NCBI GenBank assembly: GCA_963693365.1
Contig: CAVNZM010000015.1
Coordinates: 3,968,001-4,032,000, forward strand
From: Amoebidium appalachense
Taxonomy: Eukaryota > Ichthyosporea
Length of the DNA: 64,000 bases
Direction of reading: 5' to 3'
Shown here: one piece after another, positions 1 to 19,840 of the stretch
Layout of the letters: each line of letters begins with the position of its first letter
How positions within the stretch are numbered: the stretch's first letter is position 1
Notes under the pieces: model-generated
What the model was told of the DNA's origin: nothing
What the model saw: the letters and a program-made list of their open reading frames with translations, nothing else
Databases searched by the model: none
Made by a program: the position numbers and the translations under genes

Positions 1-1229
1 ACACTGACAGTAACTTGTATATTGAATGGCACGTGCGCCGTCTACGTTACGAGCTCTAGAGCGGCTTGGGGGACGTGCATAGCTGCACGGCATGCGGCTC
101 ACGCCTCCGTTGTCTAGATCCTTGCAATTCCCGCTGGTTGAACTGCTGGTTGATACATTGTTTACATCTATATATTGATGGTGATTGTTCTTTGATTACT
201 TTTCTGGCTACAAGCGAATCAATAAGTCATATGAAATGATTCTTTATTGGCTTGTCTTATCCCTGCTATGTAACTTTCCCCAATGTTTCATATTGCATGT
301 GCTGGCACTGGTAGTCTGGGACGTGTGCTGACGTGTGCCCGATTGCAGCCTCCTAACCGATCTGTTCAGATTTTAGGTCCGCCAATCAAATAGACGTGGC
401 TCACTCGTTACCCAATCACATAGATTTTGTGGTGCGCGATGCGCCAATAGTTATATTTACTTAAACCGTACATTCGAATTTTTTTGCACATGTTCGCACG
501 GACAAGTTTTTTTGTTTACTGTATCTTTTATCAGCACCATAGTTACTCAGAAGATGCTCTGGTCTATATTTAGCTTTGTGCCGTGCGCACCACGTGTACA
601 GAAAGCTTCTGGGACTCTACGTGCTTTATAAAGGCTAATATGCTTATAAACACATAATATGCCCCTATGTATTTTTCTTGGGCTGAGAGTATGTTGGTAC
701 ATATAATCGAAAACTTGAAAACGCCCTCGTCTTTCTTTAGTCTTCATGGCACTGACAACAGTGATAATATGCTTTCTGCATGCGTGTGCACACGTGTGCG
801 TATGTGCGCGCGTGTGTATAATTTTGTGTGTGCATACTGTGTGTGTATCAGTGCGTACATGTGCGCGTGTGTACAAGTGTGTGTCCGCGTGTGTGTGTGT
901 GTGCGTGTGTGTTTTTCCGAAAACAATTGCAGGGCACAGTCACTGTCAGTCAGGACGGGATAAAGATAGGTGCAACGATATCCACTCTGCGGCTCCCCGA
1001 GAAAGAAGAAGGCCCAGGGGGGAAGGGGGGGGGGGGGGGGGGGGGGGAGGGGGGAGGAGGGGGCCGGGGGTGACCGCTCGTCACGTGAATGGACGTCCCC
1101 CCTCCCTCTCCTCCGGATCCCCCCTACTTCTTATCGGGTCGTCGAGGGGCACGGTAAGTCACTTTTCCCAACGAGCCTCCCACTTTCTCTCTCTCTCTCT
1201 CTCCCCCCCCCCCCCTCTCTCTCTCTCTG

Positions 1230-1273
<44 letters not shown>

Positions 1274-1279
1274 CCCCCC

Positions 1280-1324
<45 letters not shown>

Positions 1325-1927
1325 ACATCTCGGCTGGGGCTTCTCCCATCGATTTTTCAAAAAAAAATAAATAATTCTCAAACTTACAGGTTTTTTCCGG
1401 ATACAGCTTCACTTACACTGTCACCCTTTACTACCATACATCCTTTCATTACTTACAATTCATGTATTTCGATATAGCATATTCAAGGAAGCCGACATAA
1501 CACTTCCAATACACAATAGAGGATGCTCTCATTACTTTCTAGAGAACTTTAGATAACACCTACAATCAAACTTCCATTCTCAATCTTGCTACCGACTCAC
1601 AAGCTTCATGCATATTCAAAATAATACCAGATAAATTCCAGAGTATGCTCTCAATACTCTGGTTATTATTCTTCAGATGGTACATCGTCATTACGTCGGT
1701 GATTTGAGGGTAGCCCCGACCCCTGAATCATCAACATATACCAAACCTTATGTCACATAACACTTGCCCCAGCTCACTGAGACCTTACTACCAAAAATCC
1801 AGTTCTCACTCAAGTTATAGGCTTAACTAAGTTTAAGCACGTGTACGTGTACTGTTTGCACCAGTTCGAGATACACGTTTCATTCGTCAACACTCACATA
1901 CACAAGCACGCACATTCGTGTGTGCAT

Positions 1928-1972
<45 letters not shown>

Positions 1973-2046
1973 GAGAGAGAGAGGGGGGGGGGGGGTGGAG
2001 AGGGGGAGAGAGAGAGAACCATCACAACCGTTAACCAACCCCATAT

Positions 2047-2106
<60 letters not shown>

Positions 2107-2129
2107 GTCACACATTCACAGCCACCAGG
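1..2129. other. Non-coding flank with microsatellites
   Basis: No convincing exon is seen. The first 1 kb is ordinary mixed sequence followed by a GT/GC-rich stretch (780-915). A G-run lies at about 1022-1070, a (CT)n, C-run and (CA)n composite at 1185-1326, and a (CA)n, (GA)n, G-run, (CA)n composite at 1928-2105. Long reading frames here are only translations of these simple repeats. The stretch 1380-1830 is AT-rich unique sequence and presumably 3' flank of the bZIP gene. Confidence 0.6.
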
Positions 2130-8421
<6,292 letters not shown>

Positions 8422-9349
8422 ACTGGTGTTGCTGTATTTTTTTTATTGTTTTTTTTTTGGGGGGGGGAGGGCGGGGGGAGTTTGAATGCGTCAAAAAGTA
8501 CGAAGTACACAAGAACAAACGGATAACACGATGCAGAATGCAAGCCATACATAAAGAGTATGCATAATAAGCAGAGCCCATCCTCGGGGGGGGGGAGGGG
8601 GGGGGGGGGGGGGAGGGAACAGGGGAGGAGGGAGGGAAGGGGGGAAGGGGGCGGGGATGGGTGGGGGAAGGGGGGCTGTGTAAGCGTGTTTGTGTGTGTG
8701 TGTTTGTGTTTGTGTTTGTGTGTGTGTGTGTGTGTGCGTGCGTGTGTCCGGGAGAAGATATGTCAGTATCATACTGGTCGGTAAGACTACAGCACATAAT
8801 AAACATGATCTGAGACCACCAAAACTATGATGAAATCTCAACTCCCATCCTTCTCCGGCAGTTCACCTGGTCGTTGTGGCACTTCTTTCAATCTTTGCCC
8901 TTACATTTACATTTGACCCCTTAAGCTCACAGAGTTTGTTAGTCTTTTTCTCCGACCCGTACCCCAAAGCTTACACACACCATCTCTATAAAGCTTCGCA
9001 TTTCCACCTTTCTGGCATTATATTCACAAAATTTAAAAATTTAAGGCTAAAAGCACTGTCCATAGGATCTCGAGCAGGGAAAAGGGTGGGAGGGGAGGGG
9101 AGGGGGGGGGGGGGGGGGGGGGAGGGGGGGGTGAAGGGGGGGGAGGGGGGGGGGGGGGGGGGGAGGGCTCTGGTTGTTGGTTGATGAGTGGGTTCGTGAT
9201 TTGGTGGAAGTAGTGATGTTACAAGCCTAGACGGGAGGGCCAGGGTATGCGGGTGGATGGACAGAGACGGAAGTGGTGGTGGTGGTGTGTGTGTGCGCGT
9301 GTGCGTGCACACGTGTGTGTGCAAAGGTGTGTGCACACGTGTGTGTGTC

Positions 9350-9437
<88 letters not shown>

Positions 9438-9455
9438 TGTTTTTTTTTTTTGTGT

Positions 9456-9492
<37 letters not shown>

Positions 9493-9587
9493 TACGCACA
9501 AGTCGAAACCATCCATTCTCTAGGCATCATGGAACACCTGCCGACGCGGTGCTGATTTCCGAAATGAAGGCAGTCCCGATTCGTCAA
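8422..9587. other. bZIP upstream region with G and GT tracts
   Basis: This is upstream of the bZIP start codon and presumably holds its promoter, but no clear core element is visible. G-rich tracts lie at 8587-8670 and 9094-9165, GT-rich DNA at 8690-8745, and a (GT)n, T-run, G-run composite at 9347-9491. Unique sequence at 8760-9080 shows no credible exon. Confidence 0.5.
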
Positions 9588-10280
9588 TTATTCAATGCGC
9601 CGGTCACCACCAGCACGGTCGTTTTGATTTCCAAGAAAATCCACCAAAACACGACGCCTTGACTTATGCGTCGTGGCGGTCAACACTGACGTTCCGACTT
9701 CCTCCATAACTTCGTATATATGTGCTGCATGCTGTCTTCGTCTCTTGGATGTGCCTACGCCCCCACCGCCACAGGTTAGTGTCTGCAGCGTACTGACCAA
9801 CACTAATATTTGTCCATTAAATCTCAACCCAGCACTTCACTGGCAGAGCATAAGGAAATTCTAAATCACCTGAGGCTGGGATAGTATCAAATACAATGCT
9901 TTTTACAAAGTCGAATTTCTTATTCATCATGGCGAGGGCATACGTACTATTCTTGTGTTTGCATACCATGGCTAGTGAACTGGGTATCGATCTAATTAAG
10001 TATACGGCCATGTGCATGGTGGCTGGTGTTAAAGTTATGTCTTTGATCGTGCGTGGCATGGCGCAATTGCAGCACACATGTACACATACAATACAACAAA
10101 CGTGGCACATTCATAGAAGGCGACTGCCAGCAGCAGGCAACAAACCACAGGTCTAGACTATAATGCCTTATGACCGCACTAAAATAGGACCGAATATACT
10201 GATTCCCTTGATGATACACGATGGTGCCTTGGAGAGTCTGCCATGTGGCGTCCCAAATGCGCCCCATAGCTGGGTTCGCT
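9588..10280 (-). pseudogene. Possible decayed coding sequence, unrecognised
   Basis: Three partly overlapping minus-strand open stretches of fairly natural amino-acid composition lie next to each other in different frames. About 9588-9790 contains a basic KRRRQHAAHIYEVMEEVG segment. About 9817-10070 ends FPYALPVKCWVEI and a stop. About 10120-10267 begins MGRIWDATWQTLQG. The frame changes between them look like a frameshifted gene or transposon relic. I recognise no family, and the plus strand also has open frames here, so this may be chance. Confidence 0.25.
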
Positions 10281-12319
10281 GGGACAGAAATTTATTCCTA
10301 GACAGCTACCCTACAACTGCACCCAGTTTGTCACTTTGAAAACCCATGAATTCCTTATCGAGACCTCAGTGAAAGTTAAATCCAAAGCTGTGTGACAAGC
10401 TGTACCACATACGCACAAGTAGAATCACCTTGAATAGAGCTTGTAGCAGGCAGCATTTTTTTGAGAAACACTTCAAAAGTACAACAACACGTACCTATGA
10501 ACGCACCTACGTACGAAGTCGTGCAAGCACTCAACTTGTGCATGCACATGCATGTACTCATACACACGCGAAAACCTAGCCACATGTAGTAACACCACCC
10601 ACACCACCCACACGTACAGCCTATAGACACACGTGCGCTCGCACACACTGTGTCATACACACGAACTTACGCATGTACACGCGCATTCACGGACGGCAGT
10701 CTCTCGTCACAGACAAAGTTCACGCACTCAACACAGACAGCTTGATCAAGCGCTTCATACACGCACACGCGCAGTGACTGAAGCGCACATGCAGACTGTA
10801 CAGGGACACACAGAGACACAGACACACACGCACACACACGCACGCACACACGCACACACGCACTCATGCACGCACGCACGCATCACACAGACAATTATTA
10901 ACTGAGGCTCACGACATGGTTATCGACCTTCCGCATTCAATGACAAGGCCTTCGAGTTTCCGATGAGACAAACATGATCCTATAGCTATGCATGCAGGAA
11001 CGAACAAATCACCAGTTATTCATGCTATCATGTTCAGCACAGGCTCAGACGAATACTCAAGCACTACGTACTGGGTACAGTCTACGGATTGTTGAATCAT
11101 TGAAGAAACAAACCTTTCTTCTTGGCAATATGATGCCGGCTTCCTAAATACTTGCCATGCAGTAGGGAAACAGACTTCAACAGCCTACCTACCACGTGTG
11201 TCCATAGTTGTCAATACATCTGCATACATTTAGTTAGCATAGTTACCAAGGTAGTAGTCTCGCCTCAAAGCTCGTTGTCAAAACTGTGAACAAACATAAA
11301 GCCTTTTTATTTGAGGTTGTTTACCTTGTAGGGGATTTGAAGGGAGGGGCGTGTGCAGGTAATATCATGATGCTACGCGTAGGATCGATTGCGTGATCGT
11401 GTGCGGATCCGTGTGGCTCATGGATCGGTTTCTAGATCTATTTGTTATGAAGCCCCCCGAATTTGAGGTCTTTGATTTATGTGTTGTGCTCGTTGTGCTT
11501 TAGGCAAATAGATATCCACCATATAAATACCTTTTATGAAAATTGTTTACAGATTTTATTAAATATTAAAAAATGAAAAATGAAAAATTAATGGGTTAGC
11601 ATTTAAACAGTTTATAAATAGCTTGGTATGTAATTTTGAGTCTGGTGGGGGGAGCCCATCTAATAAAATTGCATTCGGTTGAATCCTATTGGGTCACAAA
11701 GCACCCACATATCTTAATATAGGTGTGGTATATAGAATGCGTGACCTATTACCAATCAAATAGCTTACGAATGTCGTCTCGTTCCAGCCGGACTCCGCGA
11801 GACTTCGAAACAGAACTTCCGTCACGATCTATTCACACGCACACACGTGGTATCCGGCCTCCACGAAACCTACGGTGTATGATGGGCCAATGCAAAGAAT
11901 TATATTTATTGATAACTTATTCAATACTTCTATTTTCGATTACAGCATGAGCCCTAGTCTTCGAGCATATGTTGCACTTCATATGCATAGGGGCATTGGT
12001 GCAAGTGCACCAGCCCGGTTGAACGTACCTGGATATATGCACTGGCGGCATAATAATTTAGGGGTCAGTTATTGTGTCATTTTGAAGCGGCCCGTTTGGG
12101 CGTCCAATTTCCAAGTGAATATCCATGGGCCGACGGAAACACGTACGCATGGGCAAAACCCCCGGGACGGGGAGATGGCCATCCGAGGGGCCGGGGGGAA
12201 GCCGCAGCTGCAGGGGAATTCCTTATGTACGTAGCATGCATATGTGTGTCCATGACATTGTGACTATTATAAGTGTGTGTGTGTGTGTTTGTATATTGGG
12301 TGTGTGCGTGTGTGCGTGC

Positions 12320-12350
<31 letters not shown>

Positions 12351-12546
12351 GGGGGGGGATAAATCGCGAAGTTGAAGGCGTTTTGCCGCCGGCGCACCGG
12401 TGGCAACACATTCGGTACCAGTAGCCAAACATTACTACGGCAACGTTGATGGCAATATGAACTTAGCACGTCGAGGCTGCCACGTACCTGCAAGTTGCAA
12501 ATTTAAGTGGAGAGAGAGGACTCTTGAAGGGCGAGGGAGCGGGTGT

Positions 12547-12598
<52 letters not shown>

Positions 12599-13327
12599 TG
12601 AATGTTGATCAAGGCTTCACAAAATTCAATGATATTTGACCTCACAGAGGAGATTTACCATGCCATAGAGTCCCCGCCCCCCCCCCCCCCCCCCCCCCCC
12701 AACAACAACAACAACAAAAAAAAAAAAAAACCTTGGCGCAAGCTTGATAGTGTCACAGCAGTGCAGAGAGTGAGGGAGGAGCTCGAGCACTAGTACAAAT
12801 GTCGTTTCGGATATTCAGCATTATGGGCCCCCAATTTTTTTTAAAAAAACAAGCCGAACACATACACAACGTGTCACCACATAGATACGCCGACGTGACA
12901 AATGCATGTTAAGTGCCTCCACACGCACACGAATTTTCCCCAAGTTGATCATATAATATGGGACTTTTATGCAACTTGTAGTATGCACGTGCTATTGGCT
13001 AACTCGTTGTCTTCTTCTGGCCTCCGAAGTATGCAGTATAATATACTCCCCTATCGGCTGAAATCGAAAAAATCCAGTCTTCGATTTTTTTAGCTCGAAG
13101 GCAGTTCCATGAGAGCTCCTTACGTGTAGTGAACAAAGTTGCTCCCCGACGGCAGGAATCGGAGAGTTGTGGCACACATGCATACACATGAACATACCGA
13201 ACCACACGTACACAAACACAAAAAGGGACACTCCACAACATAAATACAGGCAGAAAGAAACATGTGCACACTGTCAAACTCACACAGGCAACACACACAC
13301 ACACACACGCACGCGTACACACTGGCG

Positions 13328-13394
<67 letters not shown>

Positions 13395-14427
13395 GCACAC
13401 ACACACACACACACACAGACACACAAACACACAAACTTGTGCGCGCAAACACAAACGCAGGCACGTGTGCGCGCAAACACAAACACAGGCACGTGTGCAC
13501 ACGCACGCTTTCACATACGCGAGTGCGCGCACGCTTGCGCGTGCGTGCGCACACACACTTTCACATGTGTGCGCCCGTGTGCATGCACACACTTCACACA
13601 AAAAGCTGAACACAACAGCTCATTTCATTCACTGAAGTTCGGCGTAGGGGAGCTGGCATCCACCGAGTCTGGTAGAGGTGAAAGTAAGGTGCTACACAAA
13701 ACTGCGGGGAAGAGGAGAGAGGTGGGAGGCGGGGCGGCGGGGAGGGGGGGGAGGGGAGGGAAGGCTCGAGAAGGGGGATGGGGGGAGGGAGGGGGGCAGC
13801 AGGAATGAAGGGTGTGAAGGAATAACTTTGTAGCACAAGCAACTGTGTAGATCATCGAGGCTCATACATGCATGCTCGTTTCTAAGGAAAACAACTTTAG
13901 AGTTTGTGATCATAGATGTAATCAAGATTTATTATTTTTCTTCGAATCCCTCCAGGCAAACATCATCATCATCTATATTCAGCCAATCTAATCAAATCTT
14001 ATTTTCTTTCCCGCATATATCACATACCTTCATCCTTAATTTACAATATCACAGCCGGTAGAGTCAACGCTCCATACCGCCAATCTTCAAACCTCACGTA
14101 CCATGTATATTGCACTACCCAATTTTGTTGCCGAATACAAACAGAGCTGTAAAAGGTGGTCTGTCCGCGCGCTCACTACAATAAGTTTTTTTAAACCCTT
14201 CCTGTTACATTCATGCTAATATTACCTGTGCCGAAATTTATACCCCCCCCCCCCCCCCCCTCCCCGGGCCGCCGCCGCACATTTCATTTTTAGCGTTACA
14301 GAGGTGTACGAGTCCAGTAACTGCCGTATCATAGCCCCGTTGGGGAAAGGTTCTAATAATGCAGGAATTCTGCACACCACAAAAACCGAGCTTTAGGCCT
14401 GCTATACCCATACACAAACCCTACACA
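10281..14427. other. Repeat-rich non-coding region
   Basis: CA/CG-rich DNA lies at 10610-10880, unique AT-rich DNA at 10900-12240, GT plus G-run tracts at 12270-12358 and 12540-12597, a C-run followed by A-run at 12675-12731, CA-rich tracts at 13290-13590, a G-rich block at 13700-13800 and a short C-run near 14243-14262. A minus-strand open stretch at 12999-13150 of about 50 natural-looking residues is the only coding-like signal, and no splice context was found for it. No gene is called. Confidence 0.5.
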
Positions 14428-15702
14428 TCATACCCACAAAAACCACTGATTCGGCGGCTTGTAGTCCGTAATAGTCTTGCATTTCCACTGGATGATTGGT
14501 GCGCCTTTGTGCTGGTGCGCTACATCCCAGCACAACCGCGTGTTATTGTTGTAAATCTGCCACCCGTACCAACCCGCCGGAATCCAACTTTTCCCGTAAT
14601 CGTCGCAAGGCCACAGATGCAACGGAGCGGCGGGAGAGGAGCTATTAAACCCATCGTCATTATCAAAATCAATACCTGCACACAGTCCCTCGTGCGAGCG
14701 TAGTTGGTACGTGTATTTGTCGACGCAAAAATGCACCGCCTTTTCCGACTCGCAATCCCCTGTCACCAGCCACCGGTTTAACCCAGTCTGCACGACGCAC
14801 TCCCTGTGGATCAAATTCTGCAGTTTTCTCCCCTTTTCCCTGCGCGACCTGGGCCATTCCGTGTAGTCGCACCACGGCGTGTTTGGGTCAAACTGCTCTG
14901 GAATAGTGAGCATAGGTGATTCGTATGCGCGGGCCAAAAGTTCGGTAGTGTTCACCATTGAAACAAACACGGTAATATTTGACACCCCCATCGTAGCGTT
15001 TTGTGGGTCATTTGGAACGGATACACTGACGTTCACCGTACCGACCGCCGGCGTGTATTCAAATGTACCATTGGTGATGTTTACGCCATCAGCAGGGACG
15101 AATTCCATGACCGTAGGAACCCAAAGGGGCTGTGTAAACATTGACGGTGTCTGTGTGACGTTTGTTGTGTTTGTGTCCGCGGAATATTCGCGGCAAGGGA
15201 CAGGCAGAGGCATTCCTGCTATCTTTGCAACGTATTCAAACATATTCTTGGCCATGTTCACAGAGTCGAACCAACCTCCCCGCTCCACCCGCCGATCGGC
15301 CATGGGTAAGGCTACACACGGGGGAAGTGCTTGTGCGTCAACCTCCGTCATGTTCACTGTATTGTTGTTAGGTTGCACCATGCGAAGCCGCAAAGCACCG
15401 ACAATACCTCCCAAAGATGTTCCTTGCTCCCCAAACGAAGTATGGGGGTCTTCCACCTCAAATGCGCTGATAACGAGCGTGCCAGACTCCATAAGCCGAG
15501 AGGAAAAATCGAGTGCACATATGAAAGTGCCGACGGCAACAATCATCAGCGAAATTCGTAGCCATGTTCGTCCCTGGCAAAATTTTGTGTCCTCTGACTC
15601 CCCTTGTGAGGGTTGCGGGAATCCGATGTGTGCGAATGCTTCATCGCGCTCTGTGTTTGCTTCACAACACGTGTCCGTGACGACAAATTGAGGGGCTACC
15701 AT
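14428..15702 (-). CDS. Type II membrane protein with ricin-B-type lectin domain
   Basis: A single 424-residue uninterrupted frame starts with ATG at 15702. After about 48 cytosolic residues comes one hydrophobic segment (near residues 48-68, WLRISLMIVAVGTFICALDF), consistent with a signal anchor. The remainder would be lumenal or extracellular. It has many N-glycosylation sequons (NNT, NMT, NTT, NVT, NGT, NAT, NIT). The C-terminal third resembles a ricin-B beta-trefoil carbohydrate-binding fold: repeated Cys-containing strands, LCWDVAHQHKGAPIIQWKC and a final QWF near the C-terminus match the family pattern of CxD...G..(I/V)..W.C...QW. No catalytic A-chain-like domain is present, so this is a lectin-like protein and not a toxin. 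It probably binds glycans at the cell surface or in the secretory pathway. The middle region (about residues 100-300) is unrecognised. Lack of introns contrasts with most neighbours. Confidence 0.75.
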   Translation of the reverse strand: MVAPQFVVTDTCCEANTERDEAFAHIGFPQPSQGESEDTKFCQGRTWLRISLMIVAVGTFICALDFSSRLMESGTLVISAFEVEDPHTSFGEQGTSLGGIVGALRLRMVQPNNNTVNMTEVDAQALPPCVALPMADRRVERGGWFDSVNMAKNMFEYVAKIAGMPLPVPCREYSADTNTTNVTQTPSMFTQPLWVPTVMEFVPADGVNITNGTFEYTPAVGTVNVSVSVPNDPQNATMGVSNITVFVSMVNTTELLARAYESPMLTIPEQFDPNTPWCDYTEWPRSRREKGRKLQNLIHRECVVQTGLNRWLVTGDCESEKAVHFCVDKYTYQLRSHEGLCAGIDFDNDDGFNSSSPAAPLHLWPCDDYGKSWIPAGWYGWQIYNNNTRLCWDVAHQHKGAPIIQWKCKTITDYKPPNQWFLWV

Positions 15703-17641
15703 TTTATGTATATCAGCTTCCTAGCTCATTAACACCGCTCGTATTTTCTTTTTTTTTTCAGTTCCAGGTGTTCGTGGGCCTATATAATGGCCTGTGTCTG
15801 CATTCAATAACTCGTTTCAGTATTTATGCAAAACCTGTCCCATGTATTGCTTTGTATTCTTGTAAATATGTATTGCCAGTGTGTGTAATCCAGTCGAATA
15901 TAACTACACAGTACAGAATATAATAGCACGACCCTGCAGGCCGTGTTTCGAGACTAATTAGCTCCCTTGCTGACACAGAGTAGGAACTGACGCGCATAGG
16001 GTTTGTTGTCACCTTTTTATGAGTCCATCCCTTGGATGTTCGAAGGCAGCGATGATTGGGCTTCAGCGCTCTCCAATTAGATGCTGCATACATTACCGGC
16101 CTACTACTGTGCATACTACATTCGCTCCGTTTGTCGGAATCTGTGCCTAAAGAATATGTACGAATATTTAAAGAGAAAAGCTGGTTTTACCTTATATTTC
16201 ATTTTTTCCAACAATTAAGGCCACAAATAGGTTGCTTACAAGTCTTTAAAGAACGTAAAAAGGGGGATAAGGCTTCTCTCGAGGGAAATGTTCGTTTGTT
16301 TAGACCGCACCATATATGGTCATGAATAAACAAGACCGTTAAAAAAAACCCAATTAGAACGCTCCTTGGCACATTCTCACAAAATATGTTCTCCAATCAA
16401 ATCAGCCGACATTTAAGACTAAATATGGTCCATTTCAAACTGCTTTCATTGGCTTCTTTTTGAAAGGAATTTTGTTTCGGTTCACATTTCAAACCCCAGA
16501 GGCACACGTGTTGACGCTCATGAGTTCAGTGTTCACATAGTGAGCGACCCTGGCATGCTGGCCGGCATAACTCATGTTCCTATTTCTAATTAGCGAAAAG
16601 AAAAATCCGTGGCGTTTTTAGGATGGGGAGGAATTATCACCACTTGAGAGGTGGAGGTTTTATGATGCATGAACCTTCCTGGTCCAACCGGGTCTGATCA
16701 GGGAATCTGACAGGGATCGAACAAATGCCTCGGGCTGCTACATGATTGACCCGGTGCCAAGGCCTCTGTTAGTATATAGGAGGCCTTGCCAGGTGCTCTA
16801 TCATCGAGAGATGCGAACCTATCTTTTTCTTTTTTGTTTTTATTATATTTTTTAAAAAAAAAGGGGGAGGGGGGGGGGGGGGGGGGGGGGGGGGGAGCGA
16901 TTTACAGCTTCTCTGCTGCGATAATAATTCAATGTAATTTGCTTCTCCATTTTTTCCCATGGCGCTTGAACTCGTGGAACGAAACATACCACAACACATG
17001 CCAAGAAACATAAGAAGGGAATTTGAGACCCCGAAAGAAATGCTACCACAAATGGTTGTATGTCGTTTGTTTTGATTGGTTTTCAGAAAAATGGCGGGAA
17101 ACAGGAGGGTCGAGCAAGGACATGCAAGTTTTCTTTTGCAAGTTCAACTTTGAGCCCCCAACTTCAAGTTCCGGGCCAGGTTGAACACCCGAGCGGGTGC
17201 TCTGTGCGTGTGTTTTATTTGTGGCTATACCTTCGTGTGTGATAGAGCTATTATTTAGACCTTATATAATTGCATGGTTAACTTTTAGCCAGTGTCATAC
17301 GTGTTAGCGCACGCGTACACGGCCGTGCACACTTACCACAAAGTGCCCAGCCTGCGACTCGGCAACCTTGTTCACTGTTCGTAAACTCAATCGGGGTTTT
17401 CAAGTCCACGGAAAAGGCTGAGTAGATTTCCACGGCTTTTATGTATGAGACAACGCTGCTGTCAAAACGAAACCTTACCCTTTGTTATAGCAACAGCATA
17501 CACACACACAAGCCCCCACAGTAGGGTTTGAATCCATTCGGAAGACATAAGCACGGGTCTTTTCCCAAAAAACTGCATGAGCAAGCATAACTATTCAAAA
17601 TACTGCCCGTCTGCATTTCCGTTTCACTCATTTTCTCAACA
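15703..17641. other. Intergenic region between divergent genes
   Basis: This 1.9 kb lies between the 5' ends of the lectin gene (minus) and the LSM10-like gene (plus), so it should hold both promoters. No exon is seen. An A-run followed by a G-run lies at 16852-16896. A CCATATATGG decamer occurs near 16311. The stretch 16680-16760 looks faintly tRNA-like but could not be folded by eye. Confidence 0.5.
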
Positions 17642-17938
17642 ATGAGCTCTGACTGGCAGCGTGCGGAGCTCAACCTCGTTTGCCTCCTACAGGTATGAAT
17701 TCCCTTCCATTCTCACCCATCCCCACTCAATCCCTCGCCTCAGCCTCTCCCTTCTCTCCCTCTAACTCCCTCCCCCCTTCCTTCCTCCCTCCCTCACTCT
17801 CTTTCTTTGTCTCTCTCTCTCTCTCTTTCTCTCCCTCCCTCCCTCCCCCCCTCCCTCCCTCTCTCTCTTCCTCCCTCTCTCCTTCCCTCCCTCCCTCCTA
17901 GCCACCCCCATTTCCCTCCCTCCTCCTTCCCTCCCCCC

Positions 17939-17969
<31 letters not shown>

Positions 17970-18352
17970 CGCCCCCGCCCCCTTCTCCTATCCCTTTCCC
18001 CTCCCTGTCCCACCCCCCTCGCCAAAACTTCAAACACACCACACAGATGTGTGCACGCACAAGGTCGGTCAGAATGCCATATTCCACACAGACCTACGAG
18101 AACAACCGCAGGCACGTGCGGACGGTCACACACCTACGCACGGACACTTCACACTTATAGAGAGAAAGAGGGAGAGAGAGGGGGGGGGGGGGGGGGGGGA
18201 GAGAGAGACAGAGAGGGAGAGAGGGAGAGAGGGAGAGGGAGGGGGAGGGGGAGGGGGAGAGGGTGGGGGCGGGAAGAGAGGGAGAGAGAGAGGAGAGGGG
18301 TGGGGGGAGAGAGAGGGGGAGAGAGAGAAGAGAGAGAGAGAGGAGGAGGGAG

Positions 18353-18384
<32 letters not shown>

Positions 18385-18444
18385 AACACACATATACACA
18401 CAAGACTCCTACACATGCACACGTTTGCCACACATACACGCGCG

Positions 18445-18475
<31 letters not shown>

Positions 18476-18650
18476 ACACACGCGCAAAGGTACACAGACA
18501 GGCTCACTTACTCTTTTCACTCATACACCATACACACACACGCACCCCCCAATCCCCGCGCCCACCCACCCCCTTCCCCCCCCCCCGCACACACACCGTA
18601 TTATGCATTTACTTCACACACACACCACACACACACACACATACACACAT

Positions 18651-18690
<40 letters not shown>

Positions 18691-19062
18691 ATCAATACTC
18701 AAATGCACACAGAGCATGATAGGTATGCGGACTACGGTTGAACTCAGGAATGAAGCCGAAGCTTTTGGAACCATCACTTTTGTGGACTATGCAATGAAGT
18801 AAGTTCCATCTCCCTTGGTCATCCTTCCTCCCCCCCCCCCCTCCCCCCCAACACACACACACACACACACCCCAACACATAAGCACAGACACACACCCTC
18901 CCTCCTTCCCCCCCCCCCCGCCCCAACCACCACCACCACCGCTGCCGCCACACACAATCACCTTTTCCTGCTTATTGATGCCGGTTTTTGATTTGGTGTT
19001 CTTAGGGATCGAGCAGTATGCTTTCCCTTTGGGGTGATGGATCCCTCCCCCCTCCCCCCCCC

Positions 19063-19097
<35 letters not shown>

Positions 19098-19809
19098 TGA
19101 TGTTTATGCATCTCCCCCCCCCCGCCCCCCCCTCCCTGCATCGCCTCGTGACTAGCTTATGTTCTTGTTCCGGACTGGTGTAAGAGTATGTCTCATGTAA
19201 CTCTATCTAATGTGTCTGGCATCTTCTGTTTGTCTGTGCCGTGTTAAGCTGCAGTACTTTTATTTTTGGTTTTTTTGTGCCAGGAGGGTGGTCGTGTGAC
19301 GTGACGGGGAAAGTTATAGGGAAGGAGACCGGTAAAGGAGGGAATGGGAGCATGGGAGCAACGGGGGAAGGGGGGAAAGGGGGGGGGGGGGGGGGGGGGA
19401 GAAGGGGGGGGCACTGAGTAGAGATGGGTAGGAGGGAGGGAATGGGGCGGTGGAGTAGGGTTGAATGGGGAGAGGGGGGGGGGAGGGGGGGGGGGGGGGG
19501 GGAGGGGGGAGGGGGGGGGAGGGGGGGAGAAGGGGGAGCAAAGATGCGATGGGTAAGACTCGACTAAGTGGAGTGTTGTTTGTTTGCAGCACAACTATGG
19601 AAGATGTAGAATATACAAAAACGAATGTAGGTGCCCCCCCCCCCCCCCCCCCCCTCCCCCCCCCCCCTCCTCCTCCTCCTCCCCCCTCCACCCCCCCTCC
19701 CCCCTCTCCCACTTCCCCTCACTTCCCTCCTTCTCTCGTGCGCCCACTCCCCGTTCTACCCCCCCCCCCCCCCCTCTCTCTCTCTCTCTCCCTCTCGCCC
19801 CCCCCCCTC

Positions 19810-19840
<31 letters not shown>

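Noticed and set aside
11723-12263. Plus-strand reading frames near 11.7-12.3 kb
   Set aside because: Several overlapping frames of similar length exist on both strands, with no motif, codon preference or matching splice sites.
14428-15702. Ricin-like toxin
   Set aside because: Only the carbohydrate-binding trefoil pattern is present, there is no N-glycosidase domain, and the protein is membrane anchored.
16640-16765. tRNA gene or tRNA-derived SINE
   Set aside because: A box-B-like phrase GGGATCGAAC is visible, but no cloverleaf or box A could be drawn at proper spacing.
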